Assembly: GCA_947579665.1 (NCBI GenBank)
Contig: OX388349.1
Span: 42,727,854 to 42,791,853, forward strand
DNA length: 64,000 nucleotides
Direction: 5' to 3'
Source: Sympetrum striolatum
Taxonomy: Eukaryota; Arthropoda; Insecta; Odonata; Libellulidae
Position numbers and translations under genes: made by a program. Below, in pieces: positions 33,881 to 47,640 of the stretch. Below the pieces are notes generated by a model that was not told the origin of the DNA, searched no databases, and saw only the letters and a program-made list of their open reading frames with translations. Numbering within the stretch: position 1 is the first letter of the stretch; each line of letters opens with the position of its first letter.

Positions 33881-36800
33881 AAAGGAATTCAAAATTATAA
33901 TCTTAAATTAACTCACGACTAGGAAACTAATCTAAATGGAAACAAGATAGACAAAAAGAAAAGTATACACTTTTAAAAACAACAACATATACAGTTTCGT
34001 ACTAATCCGCATTGATAGATTATATGTATAAAAGATTTGGGTTGTGGGAAAAAATTCCTTATGCAGGAAAAAGCCCACACAAGAAGGGGAGCGTAAAAAA
34101 AAACCGAAAACACAGGAGTCATAAAAGAAAGAAAATTCATCATAAAAAAATCCACTTCTTAGTTTAGTCCTACGTCTGTAACATGTGTCCCCCGTAGGAT
34201 GATCACAATTATCCAGAAAAGAAAGGGCAAAAAGCATATTCTGTTTTGTAAATAATGTAAGTATTTGACGGTTTAAAAATGACACATTTTATTCCCGGTG
34301 CGAAAATAAATAATAAAAGGCAAGTTGAAGATAAATACAAAGCTTGGTACCTGAGATGAATGCCTCACTAAAATTATTTAGTTTCTCCATAGGAAAGTAC
34401 TATGTACTGTGCATTTGAAAGAAGGGAATAATAAATTTCTTTCACTTTTGAAACATTTTATCTTTTGATTTTCGCTTCTAACTATTTTCACCTCTACATT
34501 TTTATTGATACCTCAAGATCTTCGTTACCTTCATTATTCCTATTCATTTTTCCTACTGCCTGTTACCATCAATTCATTATTAAATCTACCTTCTGCGTTC
34601 GTCTGTTTCATTGAATCATGAAATCATGAAATACATATCATGCGGTATCCTCCAAAATTCATGAGGTTTCATACTCAAGCAAAATTAAAATTATCATCTT
34701 ATAGTATTCACTATCAACAATCCGGTTTATAATCTATATATCTAATGCAACTCTCTATTCATAAGTCCCTGTTTTCATTTTACCATACAATATATTTTTC
34801 CCCTATTAATTTCTTATTCCTTTTACACTAAGTGTCACTAAATGTCCCACCGAAGTTTCCTTCGGTGATCCATCGGTGCATTCAAATGTTACAAGTTGAG
34901 AGAATTATGCGTTCTCTGTCGACACTCAAGGTTCCTATGTTTGTTTTATCATTTCTTATCGGTAGTCGATTCGATACATCCATACGTATTTATGGCTTGG
35001 TAATAAAGTAAGGAGGGTTGCTTTACCGTAGCACGTTTCTGTATGTGTTTACATCCAACGCACTCAGCGTCGTCGAAAGATTAAGACAAAATGAGAGACC
35101 TTAATTCGAGAAATTGACTTTGATATCCCGTATAGGAAAAAGGTACTCAGTTTTGCATAAATGGCCGATAAAACGGAAGAAGATAATTAAATTTCTCTTT
35201 ATGAATGAGAAAGATTCTCTTTTTTTATAATGTTCTTTTTAGAACTACATACCACCTATTATTTACTTTCAACGCGATAGCTACGTAATCTCCAATACAA
35301 AATGTACGTAAATGTATGCATGTGATTTATGCAGATTTTTTAGCTTTCAAATTATACCTAGGTAGCATTAACTAATCTCCATTTCCTCTAATTTAATAAT
35401 TCGCTCTAATTCCACGAATCCTTCCAATAATTAAAGCTCTGTTCGAAAGAGAAGCAGCTTATTACGGGAAAAAAGTTTCTCTCTATCTACCGAAGTTGCC
35501 GAAGTAATTATATTTATACAGAATTGATAGAAGCTTTCGCTTCGTTGAAAGTATTAAAAGTATATATCCCAGGAAACAATATGGATTCAATCCCTAAATT
35601 AGAAGTGTGAAATTAAGGTTTATATCCCACTTAAAAGGCTTTGAACCATTCATTTTAATTTTTTTGAAAACATTACGTAAAATTTAGCATTTAACTTGGC
35701 TGGAATTCTTTTATTAAAATAACTGTTATATATTCAGAAATACTAATTTTTAATTTTTGTTTTTGAACGTTTAACCGTACTTAGAAGAATATGTTCTAAG
35801 CAAAAATCCTTTGCCAATTTGCATATTTCACTTCAAAGCATCTCAAATATTGCGATCAACTATTATTTTATTTTTTGTTTTATTTATGATTTTTATTCAA
35901 ATTATTAAACAGAATTTCAATTATTCTAACCCTTTGAAGTCTTTATCGGGGACTGCAATCATTAATTTAATTGCTTCTCATTCATATATCTGGAGAGCCA
36001 TCTTCTTTTTTTGCTACTAAGATCACTATTCCCTCATTCACGAAGAAAGACATTCAATTTTTTAGGTTAAAACAAATTTAAATTTAGGTGTTCCTTCGAA
36101 TAAAGGAAGAACCACCTCGAAATTAGTAGCAGAATCTTATTTTTCTTTTGAAATAGCAGATAATACTTTTTCATCTGTGAAATTATTACGTATTGTACTC
36201 TCTTTGGTATTATTTTTTCTTGAATGTTTTATGCTAAGGTAGCTGAAGTTGATTTTTCTGGTTCAAGAATTTCAAAGTGAAGTCATTATAGAGAATAAAA
36301 GTTACACTGATAACATTAAATAAAATTGAATTATCTCTTACAATATAGACCTTAATATTGCGAAATGGCACCGTATAGGTGGTTCTCAATTTCATTTCAA
36401 TAATAAATGGCTATACTGATGCACTGATAATTAATTTTCAAACATCTTCGCCTCTATACTTCCATATATTTCTCGGAAGCTAACTTAGATCTATAAATCA
36501 TTCGATTACGAATATTATGTTCGATAACTCCCTTCAGGGGAGTAGAATGTCGTTAATAATGTACTCACTTGAACCTGATAACTCAGGCGCAAATAAAAAT
36601 ATCCGTGCACACACAACAGTGGCGAAGATATATCGCAGTAAAAATTGACCAGAAGAGAAATGAGATGCACATCTAAAGAACCAATGATGACAACCTCATC
36701 TGTACCCGTCAAATTGGAATGACAGGCATTTCAGAAGTATGAATTTTGAAAGCGTTTCTATCGAGGAAACGATATAAAAAGTCGCTTTAAATGATCTGCG

Positions 36801-38180
36801 TTGGCCATGCTCGTCGTTCTTTATTTTTGTTAATTTATTCATCGGAAAGGAATTTCCAGTGGGCGAAGAAACTCGTACTGAGAGATGCAAAAGTATTCCG
36901 AATTCCGTGGCGTAGCTGCCTCTTCGGAAATCTGGGGAATCGGAAGTTTTTATTACGTATCTGTGTTTTCTTGAAATAAACGAACCGCTAAACACTGAGA
37001 ATCTTTGTCGTGAGTAAAAACTGAAAGAACCGACTCTTGATATTCGGTTCACTTTTGCATTACCCAGTGCGTAACAATTGATCTAGAAACCTCACACTCC
37101 CGTGAAATGAATAAAGGTAGTAGTAATTTAGGGAAATCCCGCTCCGAAGAATAGCAGAGGAAGAATTGTTAATTGTTACACTTGTACAGTTGTTTGGTTA
37201 ATTTCAATAACAGAGGAAATATTTATCAGTATAACTGATGCAAAAACAGAAACTATTTGCCTGTATTATTATTGTTGTTAAACCTCTTTATTTACGTTTT
37301 TTAAGCCCGATAAGGATGTTAATGTATCACCAGAAAGAGGAATTCTGGACCACAGTGGGGAAAAAAACAAAAATAAATTAAATTTATGAATGAAAAATCT
37401 CATAAAATAAAATTTTGATTAAAAACTCACGTTGTAAGATATTACTAAAGATTAGAAATATTACGGAAATAATGCATTAGATACTCAAACAAATGTGCTT
37501 AGTGTACACATCAATAGGCTAATACTGATAATTTAAATCAATAATTAATTTTAAAACTTGTACAATCTCTCAACAATACTCAATTTTGTTTATATTTTGT
37601 GGAATTGTACAATTTTTTAAATTAAATTCTTACTGTTCATGAAATTGAAAAATTATTTCATTTGCAACTGTAAAAAAAATTAACAGACGTGAGCTAGTAA
37701 GCCCAGTTAGATATTGAAATGGTTTCTAATTTATTCACGTGTTAATTTTCACAGGAACTTAGAAGTCCTTCCCGTAGAAGCTGAAATAAGATGTAGTTCA
37801 TATCCTGAATTAAATATGATAATCTACTGGGTGAGGACACTATGTATAAATCATTTAAAAAATCTGTATGACGTATAACTTTCTCATCTCCCTTTCTTTG
37901 TTATGGATAAAAGGATGCTATTTGAAAACCACTTACAACACCCTTGGAAATAAACCATAGCAATTTGAACCACGACACTTATGACCTAGAGAACAAGGCC
38001 TGCAAGTATAAAATAAGTTTTCTTTTAACGCTTCATCGCATTAAATTTTTCCCTTTCTTAGTTTTGGAATGGAGAAACACCCTAAAAACTCAACCCAAGT
38101 ATTGCGGTTGGCCTTTTTAGATTTAATTCCTTTATTCCCAGTACGAGTATTTCGTATTTTGTAATCGTATTACAGCCTGA
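33881..38180. other. AT-rich spacer, nothing firm
   Basis: Frames at 33932-34285, 35811-36020 and 36515-37052 lack motifs. A small hairpin CACCGAAG/CTTCGGTG lies at about 34849. At about 37265 the minus strand reads AATAAAGAGGTTTAACAACA followed by ATAATAATA, which looks like another LINE tail but has no supporting body. Confidence 0.4.
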
Positions 38181-38720
38181 ATTGTTTAACATATTGGGAG
38201 GTCGTCAACCGCGGGGTACTCCCAGCAAACTTTTAAGCTCTTCACCACGAAAAAATCGATTTCGGAAATCTTTACGATTCTTTTTCCGTGGAACAAGAGA
38301 AATTCTTCCGCCGCATAAAATCGTCCTTCCTTTATTTTTTCGGTCGTTTCCTTTCGGGAGGAATTCCTATCGTCGGCGGTCTTGAATTTGCCGAAAATTT
38401 CCAGATATATAGATATGCTTTTCGATGAAAGAAGACTCGAAGGGACAACTCAACTACCATTCCTCCTTTGACGCAGGCGAAACACTGGTGCGTTCGTGCA
38501 ATCTCGCGGGGAAAAAACGCATCGTATTCCGTGACGGGAATCTCTTAAGAGTGGTTGCGGCGTCTGATTTATTAAACGCAATGACAATGATGTAAGGAGG
38601 ATATTAAGCGGGAGGGGGGAGTCACTCTCTTTTCTCCCGCTAATGTGTCATTTGAATGCGAGATCTGTCTCGTCCTCTTCCGTTTTTCCCCTTTCGATGC
38701 GAGTTTTTACGTTCGGAATC
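38181..38720. other. GC-richer island, no gene recognised
   Basis: A 67-codon plus-strand frame rich in Arg and Phe has no domain match. Confidence 0.45.
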
Positions 38721-39731
38721 GCGTGTCGGACGTCGGATATATTCACGTGGATGAGAATGAAGGAGGATTTACATTTTTTTAAGTATGGAATCATTTACGA
38801 CTTCCGGGGCATTTTGAAAAGCTTTTTTAAATTTTCTCCGTCGATTTATTAGTTATTTTCAAGGAGGAATTTCGACAATTTCATCTTTTTAAGGGAGTTC
38901 GTTATATTGGTATGTTTGACCATAAGGGTTGAAGGAATATGTTTAATACCAGCTTTCTTGGTTAGGAAACTATCGAAATTGTCTTAAAAATAAATTGCAT
39001 AGGTAATGAATAACTTCAAGAATATTACCCTTGGATATCACTCTCTAAACCATGAGCTTATACATGGGACAACACTGTCCCGTTACACACCATTCGGGTA
39101 ACGTTGACCTATCTCTCGATATGTGTTCTAAATACTACTAGTATTCCTTATGTTTAGATAAATCCTGTGTACAGTTTCAGAAATATTTAAGTAATATAAT
39201 TTCGGCCTTTTCGGAACTCATTGAAGTCCAATGATAGAAAGGCATTTCAGATTAGAAAATTTCTTCTTTAGGAATTATATTTAGCTATCAATAGATAAAA
39301 TAATCGGATCTCTGAGTGAATGAATGACGAAGTATTGAGATAATAACAATATAGATGCTAGAAAAAATCGATTCAAGAATTCAATTTTTCCACGAAGGGC
39401 ACAAAAGAGTAATCGATTAGGAAAATAGAGTCATTATGGTTGCACCCCTTGCCACACGTCAAAAGAAGGGTTGTTGGATCCTTCCATATACATAGATTAT
39501 GCGGATATTACCAATAATTTGTTCATAAAAAAATCGAGTCCCACTCCGTAATGATATTGATTATTGAAATTACATTTGTTAAAACTTTGTAAGCTTCCAC
39601 GTCGATACATTTTTTCAATTCACTTTTGTAAGATAATAAAAGTGAAACCATTATTGAATGTATATAATTATCTATGTAACATCTATGTATTAAGTGTCCC
39701 TTACAATATATTGTGTCGTAGAAAAATGCTG
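38721..39731. other. AT-rich spacer, nothing recognised
   Basis: No motif or repeat was seen. Confidence 0.45.
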
Positions 39732-39914
39732 TTAGCTAAGTTCGAATTTCAATAATGCGTCATCGATTTTCTTCTCCGCCTTTTTCGTAAATCGTATATG
39801 ATAAATTGTTTCCTGAAGACCTTTCCTAAGGTGTTGCACTTCTGTTTTTTCACTGGGAGACCACACAGTTACCTTCTCATTAGCCATTAATTTCCGTCCG
39901 GCGGTACAGCCCAT
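39732..39914 (-). CDS. Candidate small ORF or 3' exon, unknown function
   Basis: A 60-codon minus-strand frame beginning MGCTAGRKLMANEKVTVWSP and ending in a charged, helix-prone stretch (IRFTKKAEKKIDDALLKF) before a stop. The composition is more protein-like than the surrounding AT-rich frames, and no frame competes on the other strand. It lies 0.8 kb downstream, in minus-strand sense, of the candidate exon at 40719-40928, so the two could be parts of one gene. No good splice acceptor precedes it. Function unknown. Confidence 0.2.
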   Translation of the reverse strand: MGCTAGRKLMANEKVTVWSPSEKTEVQHLRKGLQETIYHIRFTKKAEKKIDDALLKFELS

Positions 39915-40393
39915 AGTGTGTAATTACACAGATGTTTATTTTCTGACGAGGACAATTTATGACGGCAGTTTAAGAAATCCAGTTTAAAGAAATTGCTAAT
40001 TTTGTGTTTCTACTTTCCCCAATGGTAAGATAAATATTGTGTACCTGATGGCTAATCATCGCACCCGATTATTTTTGGCATGCTCATGACTGCCGATTAT
40101 GAGAAAAAATCGAAAGTGATTTATTTCGCATCACCGTTTCGGATAGCATTTATGATGATTATCGCGCTTGTATAGTGCCCCTACTCTTCTAAGTAAATAA
40201 TAAATGATCAATCTTTATCTTAGTACTGTAGGTTTCAATTTCGAATATTTTGGCACATTAATTCTCTAACTACCTTACGTGAAATATAGCAGGTTTGATA
40301 TCTACCCAACTAGATTATATAATCATCATAAGGTTTATGATTAAACTTAGTTGCCCATAATTCCATACCTGAATTAATGTACGAATTAGCTCT

Positions 40394-40465
40394 TTATTCA
40401 GGCGAGGTTAATCCCAAGTTGGCCTCTCTTCCACCAAACATAAATTGTAAATACACATTTTTACT
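40394..40465 (-). mobile_element. LINE 3'-end fragment, second copy
   Basis: Shares GGAAGAGAGGCC and AACCTCGCC in the same order and spacing with 33798-33870, followed on the minus strand by an AATAAAG tail. Confidence 0.5.
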
Positions 40466-40718
40466 TAATGTTAAAAATTAGAAGATGAAAAAGCAACAAA
40501 AATAGATGACATTGTGGTTTTTGTGGAAAATGTTTCTGAACTAAAGACTCCACTGCCTTAATTTTTCGATAATATATCCTTATTTTTATATCGCTATCTT
40601 TTCCATTGGTTTTCCCTCCATCATTTTCTACCTCTCATTACCTCCCGTAGAATATATCGCGTATGCATTTTTACAAATGAAATTTCAAAGATGAAAATAA
40701 TTCAAGAAGAAAATTTAC

Positions 40719-40928
40719 CTTCATCTTTTTCGGGCTATATTTCACAGGTGCTTGGCCTAGCATCATCACTCCAGGTAAAAGTTTATTTTGAGTTGAAGGT
40801 AGACGATGAATATAAATTGGAAGAATGACAAAGTCGACTCCTTCTCCGAACGGGATATTGGCTGTTAATTTTCGTATAAGATAATTGGGCAATTTGCGAG
40901 GAGAAGGACCTCCGTCAACCGAAGCCAT
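40719..40928 (-). CDS. Candidate first exon, unknown function
   Basis: Minus-strand frame starting ATGG at 40928, with an in-frame stop shortly upstream, so this ATG would be the true start. It begins MASVDGGPSPRKLPNYLIRK and runs 70 codons to SPKKMK, where AAG|GTAAAT at 40719/40718 is a good 5' splice site. Beyond the donor the frame turns into a low-complexity run, consistent with an intron. The residue mix is balanced and protein-like, but I recognise no domain. It may belong to a small host gene or to a transposon. Confidence 0.25.
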
Positions 40929-41920
40929 TACTCCAGCTGAGCGTTCCCAATGTTTTTAACACATCTGCTCGATTTACCAACTCGTGAAGCCAGGGACCTC
41001 AAATTTTACTTTCGAAGTTGACAATTACTCAGTTTCCGTTACTTGAAAGTAGTAGGAGCAGTACGTATGTACAGCTAACAGCAAAAAAAAGTTACCACCC
41101 CTGACCCACCAAGAAATTCTAAGTCCAAAATTCGGGCCGGAGAGCCTTTCTCTCGAAAAGGGAGGGAGAGAAAAGAAAGATGGAGAACATGGTACGTTAC
41201 GCTAGCTCGGCTCTCGCGTTTGGATGGAGAATTTTCGTTATTTATATAATGATCATTTACTACTATCCATTATCTGCCGCAACATTTGATGTGTTAACGC
41301 GTACTATTTAATTTGACGACGATCAACTGGAAGATAACTAAAGAAATGAATCGAATTGAATGCAGCATTCAAAGTCACTCTCACTTTAATTTTCGATAAC
41401 AGATTATTAAATCATTTCCAAAACAATACAAATGAATTTAACTGAATACAACATTCGGTATCAAATTACCTCACATTTCGTTTTTCGAAAATCGATCGTA
41501 TAAATCACTTCCAACGATTGATTATGCTCATCAATGTGAACGAAACCAGCAACTTTTCTCTTCTTCCTAATTTCAAATAGGCCAAAAAGCAGGATCTCGG
41601 ATTCAAAAATGGCATTTGTCGTCAGGGGGACCGGCTGTTTATACTCACAAAACTTTTCGTGTATTCCGTAAAATATCTCAAAAATTCAATTCGGAAACAA
41701 CAATAAACGACCAAAATAAGGTTTTCTATTCATTTACTCTGCTATTGGTTCTTGTCTCAATCTCGTATGACTATTATTTTTAATTTAATTTTGCAAAAGA
41801 AATGAAGCATGCAGAGACAAAAATGAACTTTACGTGCATTTCTCACGGAAATGCTTTGACTCGTCTGGGATCGAAGCAGGGACGAAGTGTCACCATTTTT
41901 TACAATATAAACACTTTCGT
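40929..41920. other. Spacer, nothing recognised
   Basis: A slightly GC-richer patch at 41090-41220 contains no motif. Confidence 0.4.
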
Positions 41921-41938
41921 ATATATATATATATATAT
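41921..41938 (+). repeat. (TA)n microsatellite
   Basis: About nine consecutive TA units. Confidence 0.9.
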
Positions 41939-42145
41939 TTGAATGCAATGTTCTGTAAAAAATTCAAGTCAATCGACCGAGTGGTTTTCGAGTTTTGCGG
42001 GCACAAACATACGCAGGCTGAATTTTAATATATAAGATATGTGCATGATTCGGTAGATCACTGTAATTTGATTGCTTTTAGAAACCTTTCGTTTAACTTT
42101 CCCAATTGAAAATCGTTCTATTATCAAGAGAAATAAGTAAGGAAT

Positions 42146-42226
42146 AAACACAAGGAAATAAAAGTGCCAAAACTTCCACACAGAAAGTCGTATAACTTTG
42201 ACAAAATTATTTATTTCCTTGTGTTT
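42146..42226. repeat. Foldback with perfect 17-bp arms
   Basis: AAACACAAGGAAATAAA (42146-42162) is exactly reverse-complemented at 42210-42226, around a 47-base loop. It could be a short MITE remnant. Confidence 0.85.
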
Positions 42227-45200
42227 AGTTACCTATGGAGTTCCTCAAAGTTAAAGCTCATTCGATTGATTTAAATAACGAATATTCTTTTCTAGATTAC
42301 CATTTCCCCTTACTCTCGTGACTACTATAGATTGTATAATCCATTAATTTGTAAAATTAAATTATCCTTATAACAACACTGTAGAAAAATTCACACAATT
42401 AGCTTCGACGCTTACTATCACTATCTTCAACATTTACATAAATACGCGATCCTCCATATGGCATGTGCCTGGAGAAAAGAAGGGAACAAAAATGTTACCT
42501 GCCCTTGAAAGGGTAGAATACCGGGAAAACTGTTAAACAGGACAAAACGAAATAGGTGGGGGAGAAGGGCAAGATAATCCTTTTGTTGCCAAACGGGAAT
42601 GGAAAGGAAAAACTTTCTCGTTGGGAGAAGAGTATTTGGGTTGCAATTTGCTTGATTCATTTTGATGTTATCTAAAATAATGTGTTCGCTAGCCTTCTCT
42701 GATATATGTTTAATTTTTAGCTCGCAATTAGAAGAATGACTCGAAGAAATAAATCTCTCATGAAGTGGGACTGCAGAGCAACAGATTAGAAATATTGTAT
42801 GTTCTTCGGTCTAAAACTTACGAGATCTCACTGTTTATCTGATGTAGATTAAATGAAAATAATAATAAATAGCTTGATGAAACCACTGTCCTAAAAATTG
42901 GATCCATGGATTCCTTATCGTTTCAAAGTAATGGCTTCCAGTAAATACTGTAGTAAATGGCCAGCGGTAGACGTCCTTTTGGTAAAATTCTCGAAATTTT
43001 ATTTCTCAAAAGTTACTCCTCTCGTATTTTTAGCTATTTATTGATCAACAAATCACCTCCGAAGAGTATTACAATTTTTTTATTTCAAAGTTCTCAGTAT
43101 TTTAAGAAAACCATCTTTTAATTATCAGTTATGGAAAATGATAAGACCGCTATCCGTAGATCTGTTACTTTTGCATGACAATGGGTTAATCGAGGTCTAA
43201 CCAAACCTAAGACTTGGCTAGAGGTATGAGTTTTTAGTACTCGACACAGAATGGGCAAGTTATTGCGTGTGTGTTACAGTAATGGCGATTATAATTGAGT
43301 TTAAATACGTATTTAAATGACATCCTTATTTTTTATTTTATAAACCAGGTGAGATATACTAGCAAATTTTATAAGTGAATCAAGATGAGTTTAACGTTTT
43401 GGCTATCATCAACACTGAGAGAAAAAATATATTCACTTGCTTTTGGTGTTTTTTATATTAATTTTAAAGGTTCTTAAAATCTACGAAACTAATAACTGTG
43501 TCTATCTTTTAATGGAATAAAAGAATTGAAAACCCTATACATCCAATGATAGTAATAAAAAAGAACCAAAGGAACGCTAGTTTACGCAAATAGCTATTTC
43601 TTAAATTTTCCCGTTTTGTTGTTGATTGATTTGTAAGGATGTCCCAAAGGTTTATGAAAAACATTGGTTAGAAGAAATAGCGAAAAAGGCCTGAAAAGTT
43701 GAATGTAAATATTGAGAACGTAATATTGGAATTGGCATTTTACGAAGCTTAAGTTTCTACGGGAGTGATCTTTCTATGGTTAATATATGTTTAATTCTAC
43801 TGCTGAAAGCAGAGACGGTCCGAGACATGGGCAGTCTGGGAGACCGTTCACAATGTTTGTGTGCTCTTCTCAGATCCCTTGAAGATTCTCAATGATAAAA
43901 TTATACACGTAGCTTACGGAATTTTAACAATTACACCCGGTCACAATATTTAGTTAAACTTTCTTTTATCCATTAAGGGGAACTAGTTCTAAACGTCTAC
44001 CTGCCCAGAATATCAATAATCTTCAGATTACCCCTTCCCGATGATTGTAATCAATTTCCTTCGCAATGGATGCAGCTTTCTTTGGTTCAAGTTCTCTGAA
44101 TAATTTCCTTATAGTCAAATTGATTGAAGAAGCCGTTACTTTGTGAAATAGCGTTATATAAGAAATTTTGAATCTTTGTCCTTAGTTATTTCCGCCATTT
44201 CTTATAGTCGTTGAGCAATGACTATATTTTTACGGAAATTACATTTAGTAAAACTACTAAATCAGGCGTAATCAATTTGACTTGCCCTTACATCGGTAAC
44301 AGCCGTTTAATAATTAGAATTTAGGCTTCGTATTTTCCCTTTCCTTTTTTTAATGAGAGGCCAGTTAAGTCCATCAGCCATTATCAGATACAGCACTAGA
44401 AATACTGACATCTCATACTTATTACCCATAATTACTCTTAAATAAGATGGGTAAAGCTTCCCTTCTGGGGAAATATTTCTTATTGTCAGGAGAATATATT
44501 ACTGCTGAATATTAATGCTGGTTTCATGGGCCTCGCCTATTCTTCCTTAAAACTTCTTGGTTTAAAGATAAGGAAGACATTTACGATATCTTGAAGGTGC
44601 AGAAATTTAAATGTGTGAATTCCTCGACATTTATGATTAACTGGCGGAAGCTCTAATTATATGCATGAATGTATGCAAATTGTATGCATATTTTTATATG
44701 CCTACATGATTTTATCCTACTAATTTTCGAAGCAAAATAAATTTACAGTGATAATAAATAATTGCGACTATGATAGGTCTATTGTTAATGGTTTATGAAT
44801 TTTGGATGTAAATGAACGATTTAGAAGTAAGTTCACATAACACCAAATGCAGTAGGTAAGGAAAATGAAACTTGAACACTGCCACAAAAATCGGAACTTT
44901 TTCGAATGGTTGATCTCATTTACATTCTCTCTGGCTGAACCATTGAAAAAATATTTTTCCGGTCACCTTCTAACCTGCATTATTTTGTCTTAAAATGGCT
45001 TACATCGTTTTCTCAATCTTGTAATTGAACCATTTTCTCAATCTTATAAACAGCCTACATCCCAGGATCTGTGCACATCACTTCTGAGCCTGTTTACCAA
45101 ATTATCTTTACATTTTTAGATGTATTGCCTTAGTGTTGAAGAGAATCAGCATTCTCTTCTTAGTAAGCATAAAATTTTCCATATCCCCATTGTTTATCTT

Positions 45201-46948
45201 CCTATCATCATCTCCATGCTTTATGTAAAAAATATATAAGTAATTAACTGTAACACCATTCATATTCCTTCATTGACGAACTTTTCATTATATTTCCGTC
45301 CACATCTAAGAATGGCATTTTCAAGCAATTTTCTATCTCACACAAATACCCTAAAAGATGCGTCGAATTTTAGTCGGACTGACGTATTCTGTCACCACTG
45401 CATGGAAGACCCTTTTTCTTTCCTCTCTCACCCCCACGGAGAAGCTACCTTTGTTTCGTCGAGAAGGCCGGTATGAATGGCACTCATATACCGTTATGTA
45501 GACGAAAACAAGGAGAGCAGAAATAGCACCAAAGGGGACTGACCGCTGAAATCCGTAGTAGCAGATTTAAATTTATTATTCATGCATGAGTGCATTACGT
45601 GTATATTTTAAAAATGGAGTTGTTATGTCTAAAATTGTTGGCTCATACCTTTTTCCAATGTTGAAATTATTAATCGTTTTAGCATTCAAATATTTATTAC
45701 GGAGAAGGTGTAAATGAAAGGAATTAAATAATTAGAAGTATATTATTCAATTCTTTTAGTGCTTGACTCGACTCTGCGCGACTAGTCCTTCTGATTTAAT
45801 TATTCAAAAGAAATGTTCGCACATACAATATAAAGCGGTTTGTTAAAAGACTACAGGTTCGATAGTAGTAAGTCCTAAACGATCGGAGCCCTCGGCTGAG
45901 TATCCTTCAAGAATATAACTCTGTATAGACAATAATTATTTGATATATTCCTTAGCTGTGATTTACATGACGAAATACGCGACAACATGACCCTATTCTC
46001 AACGATAATGATTTTCGCAGCCCGATGGCGAAAAGATTATTGCGAGATTATAGCGAGGACAGATGGCCTATACTGATATCATCTCACATAAAGTATAAAG
46101 TATGCTACTATTTAAATTATTTAAATCAAAATTCCCTGCAAATGTAAATGGCGTCCAAACAACGTGGCGACTTTCACAAATTCGTTTTCAATGAAAACTA
46201 GCAACTTATTTCCTATTTGAATTCCACTATCACATATCATTATTTTTAATCGCAGGTATTGTTTCATTATTACCCCATTTTTATTCTTATTACATTTTTT
46301 TAATTTCCCCTTGTTCCGTTGACCTAATTTACAGTAGTTCATATTCTCTTAATTATCGTATCATAATCTTTACGAAAACGTTCATCCTGCGGGCATGTGG
46401 AGCATTAACTGAAATAACCAATTTCATTCTAAATCTGCATTGATGGAAAATATTATGTTAGGAGGAGATATGAGCAGTCAAAGTAATTCATGTCCAATAT
46501 TTTATGAAGAAGAGCGAATTACGCTTGAGATTCGAGCCGATTTAACGAAATACGAATTTAATTCTTTCATAATACAATTCTGCTTCTACCGCAGCAAAAG
46601 CAATGACTTTCAGCAATTATTTATAAAATATATATCGTCACAAAAGCCTTCAAAACGTGCCAGGCATAAAGAGGAAGACGAAAAGCGCGCTCAAAACAGA
46701 GAATCTGAAAGACTCGCCCTTCTCGAGTTATGTTGGTTGCATCTTAGGTGGTAACTTTTTTATGCTGCTAGCTGTACAAGTATGATGATGTCGTTTGAAT
46801 CGGCTGTGAAAACAAAACACATCGCTCTCATTCGGGTATGAAGGGCTGATTTACCAGCAGAGTTAAGCGTTTGCTTAGTTTCTTATTTTTAGATTGAAAG
46901 GGAGAAGTAACGGATGCTTAACACATTGCATCTACGCTTCCTTGGAAA
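42227..46948. other. Long AT-rich spacer, nothing firm
   Basis: A 104-codon plus-strand frame at 46440-46754 has no recognised domain, and its charged tail (SKRARHKEEDEKRAQNRESE) is low-complexity. Other frames are AT-driven. No repeats were recognised by eye. Confidence 0.4.
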
Positions 46949-47640
46949 TTATAAGTAGATTTCAATCCAAAAATTATTGTTTTATTATTATATATTGTTA
47001 TCAAACGGTTGCTTTTAATTTTTATGTTTTTTAATTACCAAAACTTCGGATGACGAAATATCTGCGACCAAGAAGCTTGAATCGATATTTTCATATATGT
47101 TCACCTTCTTAGTGTACTCTCTAAACTATTTTATTTCAACGTATAATCCTTTAGTTCGTCCTAGGGAAGGGTACAAACCTCAAAAAGAGCCTCCATTATT
47201 GCCTTCTACTGCAGAAATTCTAGAAAAAGTGTTATAAGTGTTTCATTGAAGACTTTACCCTTCAAATGAAATATAAATATCAGTTAAAGACATTTTATTC
47301 CAAGGAAATGGTTTTAACTCCTTGAATGGCGAGGAGTATTTTCCAAAAAGTGCATTATTGTTAGAGGAAAAACGTTTATATCATTTGGAGATTTTTTCAG
47401 TTGATGTATTCAAAACACTTTATAAATTGTTGTGAAGTTTTTTTAATCATTTTTTATCTTATTTCTTTTCGATGGTATTAATAAAAATGTAGATGAAATT
47501 AATTTGATCGATTGTTTTGCTACGCGTAAGGTGAGTGGAGATAAAAATAGAATAGAGTTTTAACCAAACTGGATGTGTTTAAATAATGAAAATGCGTTAT
47601 AATCAAGTTATTCTGGAATCAAGAGATTTAAAAGGTACTT
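46949..47640 (+). repeat. Diverged dispersed repeat, copy 1
   Basis: Collinear with 59393-59960. Anchors occur in the same order: TTTCAATCCAAAAATTA; ATATAAATATCAG; GGCGAGGAGT (47328); GTTAG-GGAAAA-like; TCGATTGTTTTGCTAC (47508-47523); ACCAAACT-GAT. Between anchors the copies differ by substitutions and indels. No ORF or terminal structure was found. It is probably an old transposon family or an ancient segmental duplication. Confidence 0.75.

Noticed and set aside
36696..37052. 118-codon minus-strand frame as a gene
   Set aside because: No motif, Ser/Phe/Arg-rich composition, overlapped by another frame on the plus strand.
46440..46754. 104-codon frame as a gene
   Set aside because: No domain, AT-driven composition, charged low-complexity tail and no splice or promoter support.
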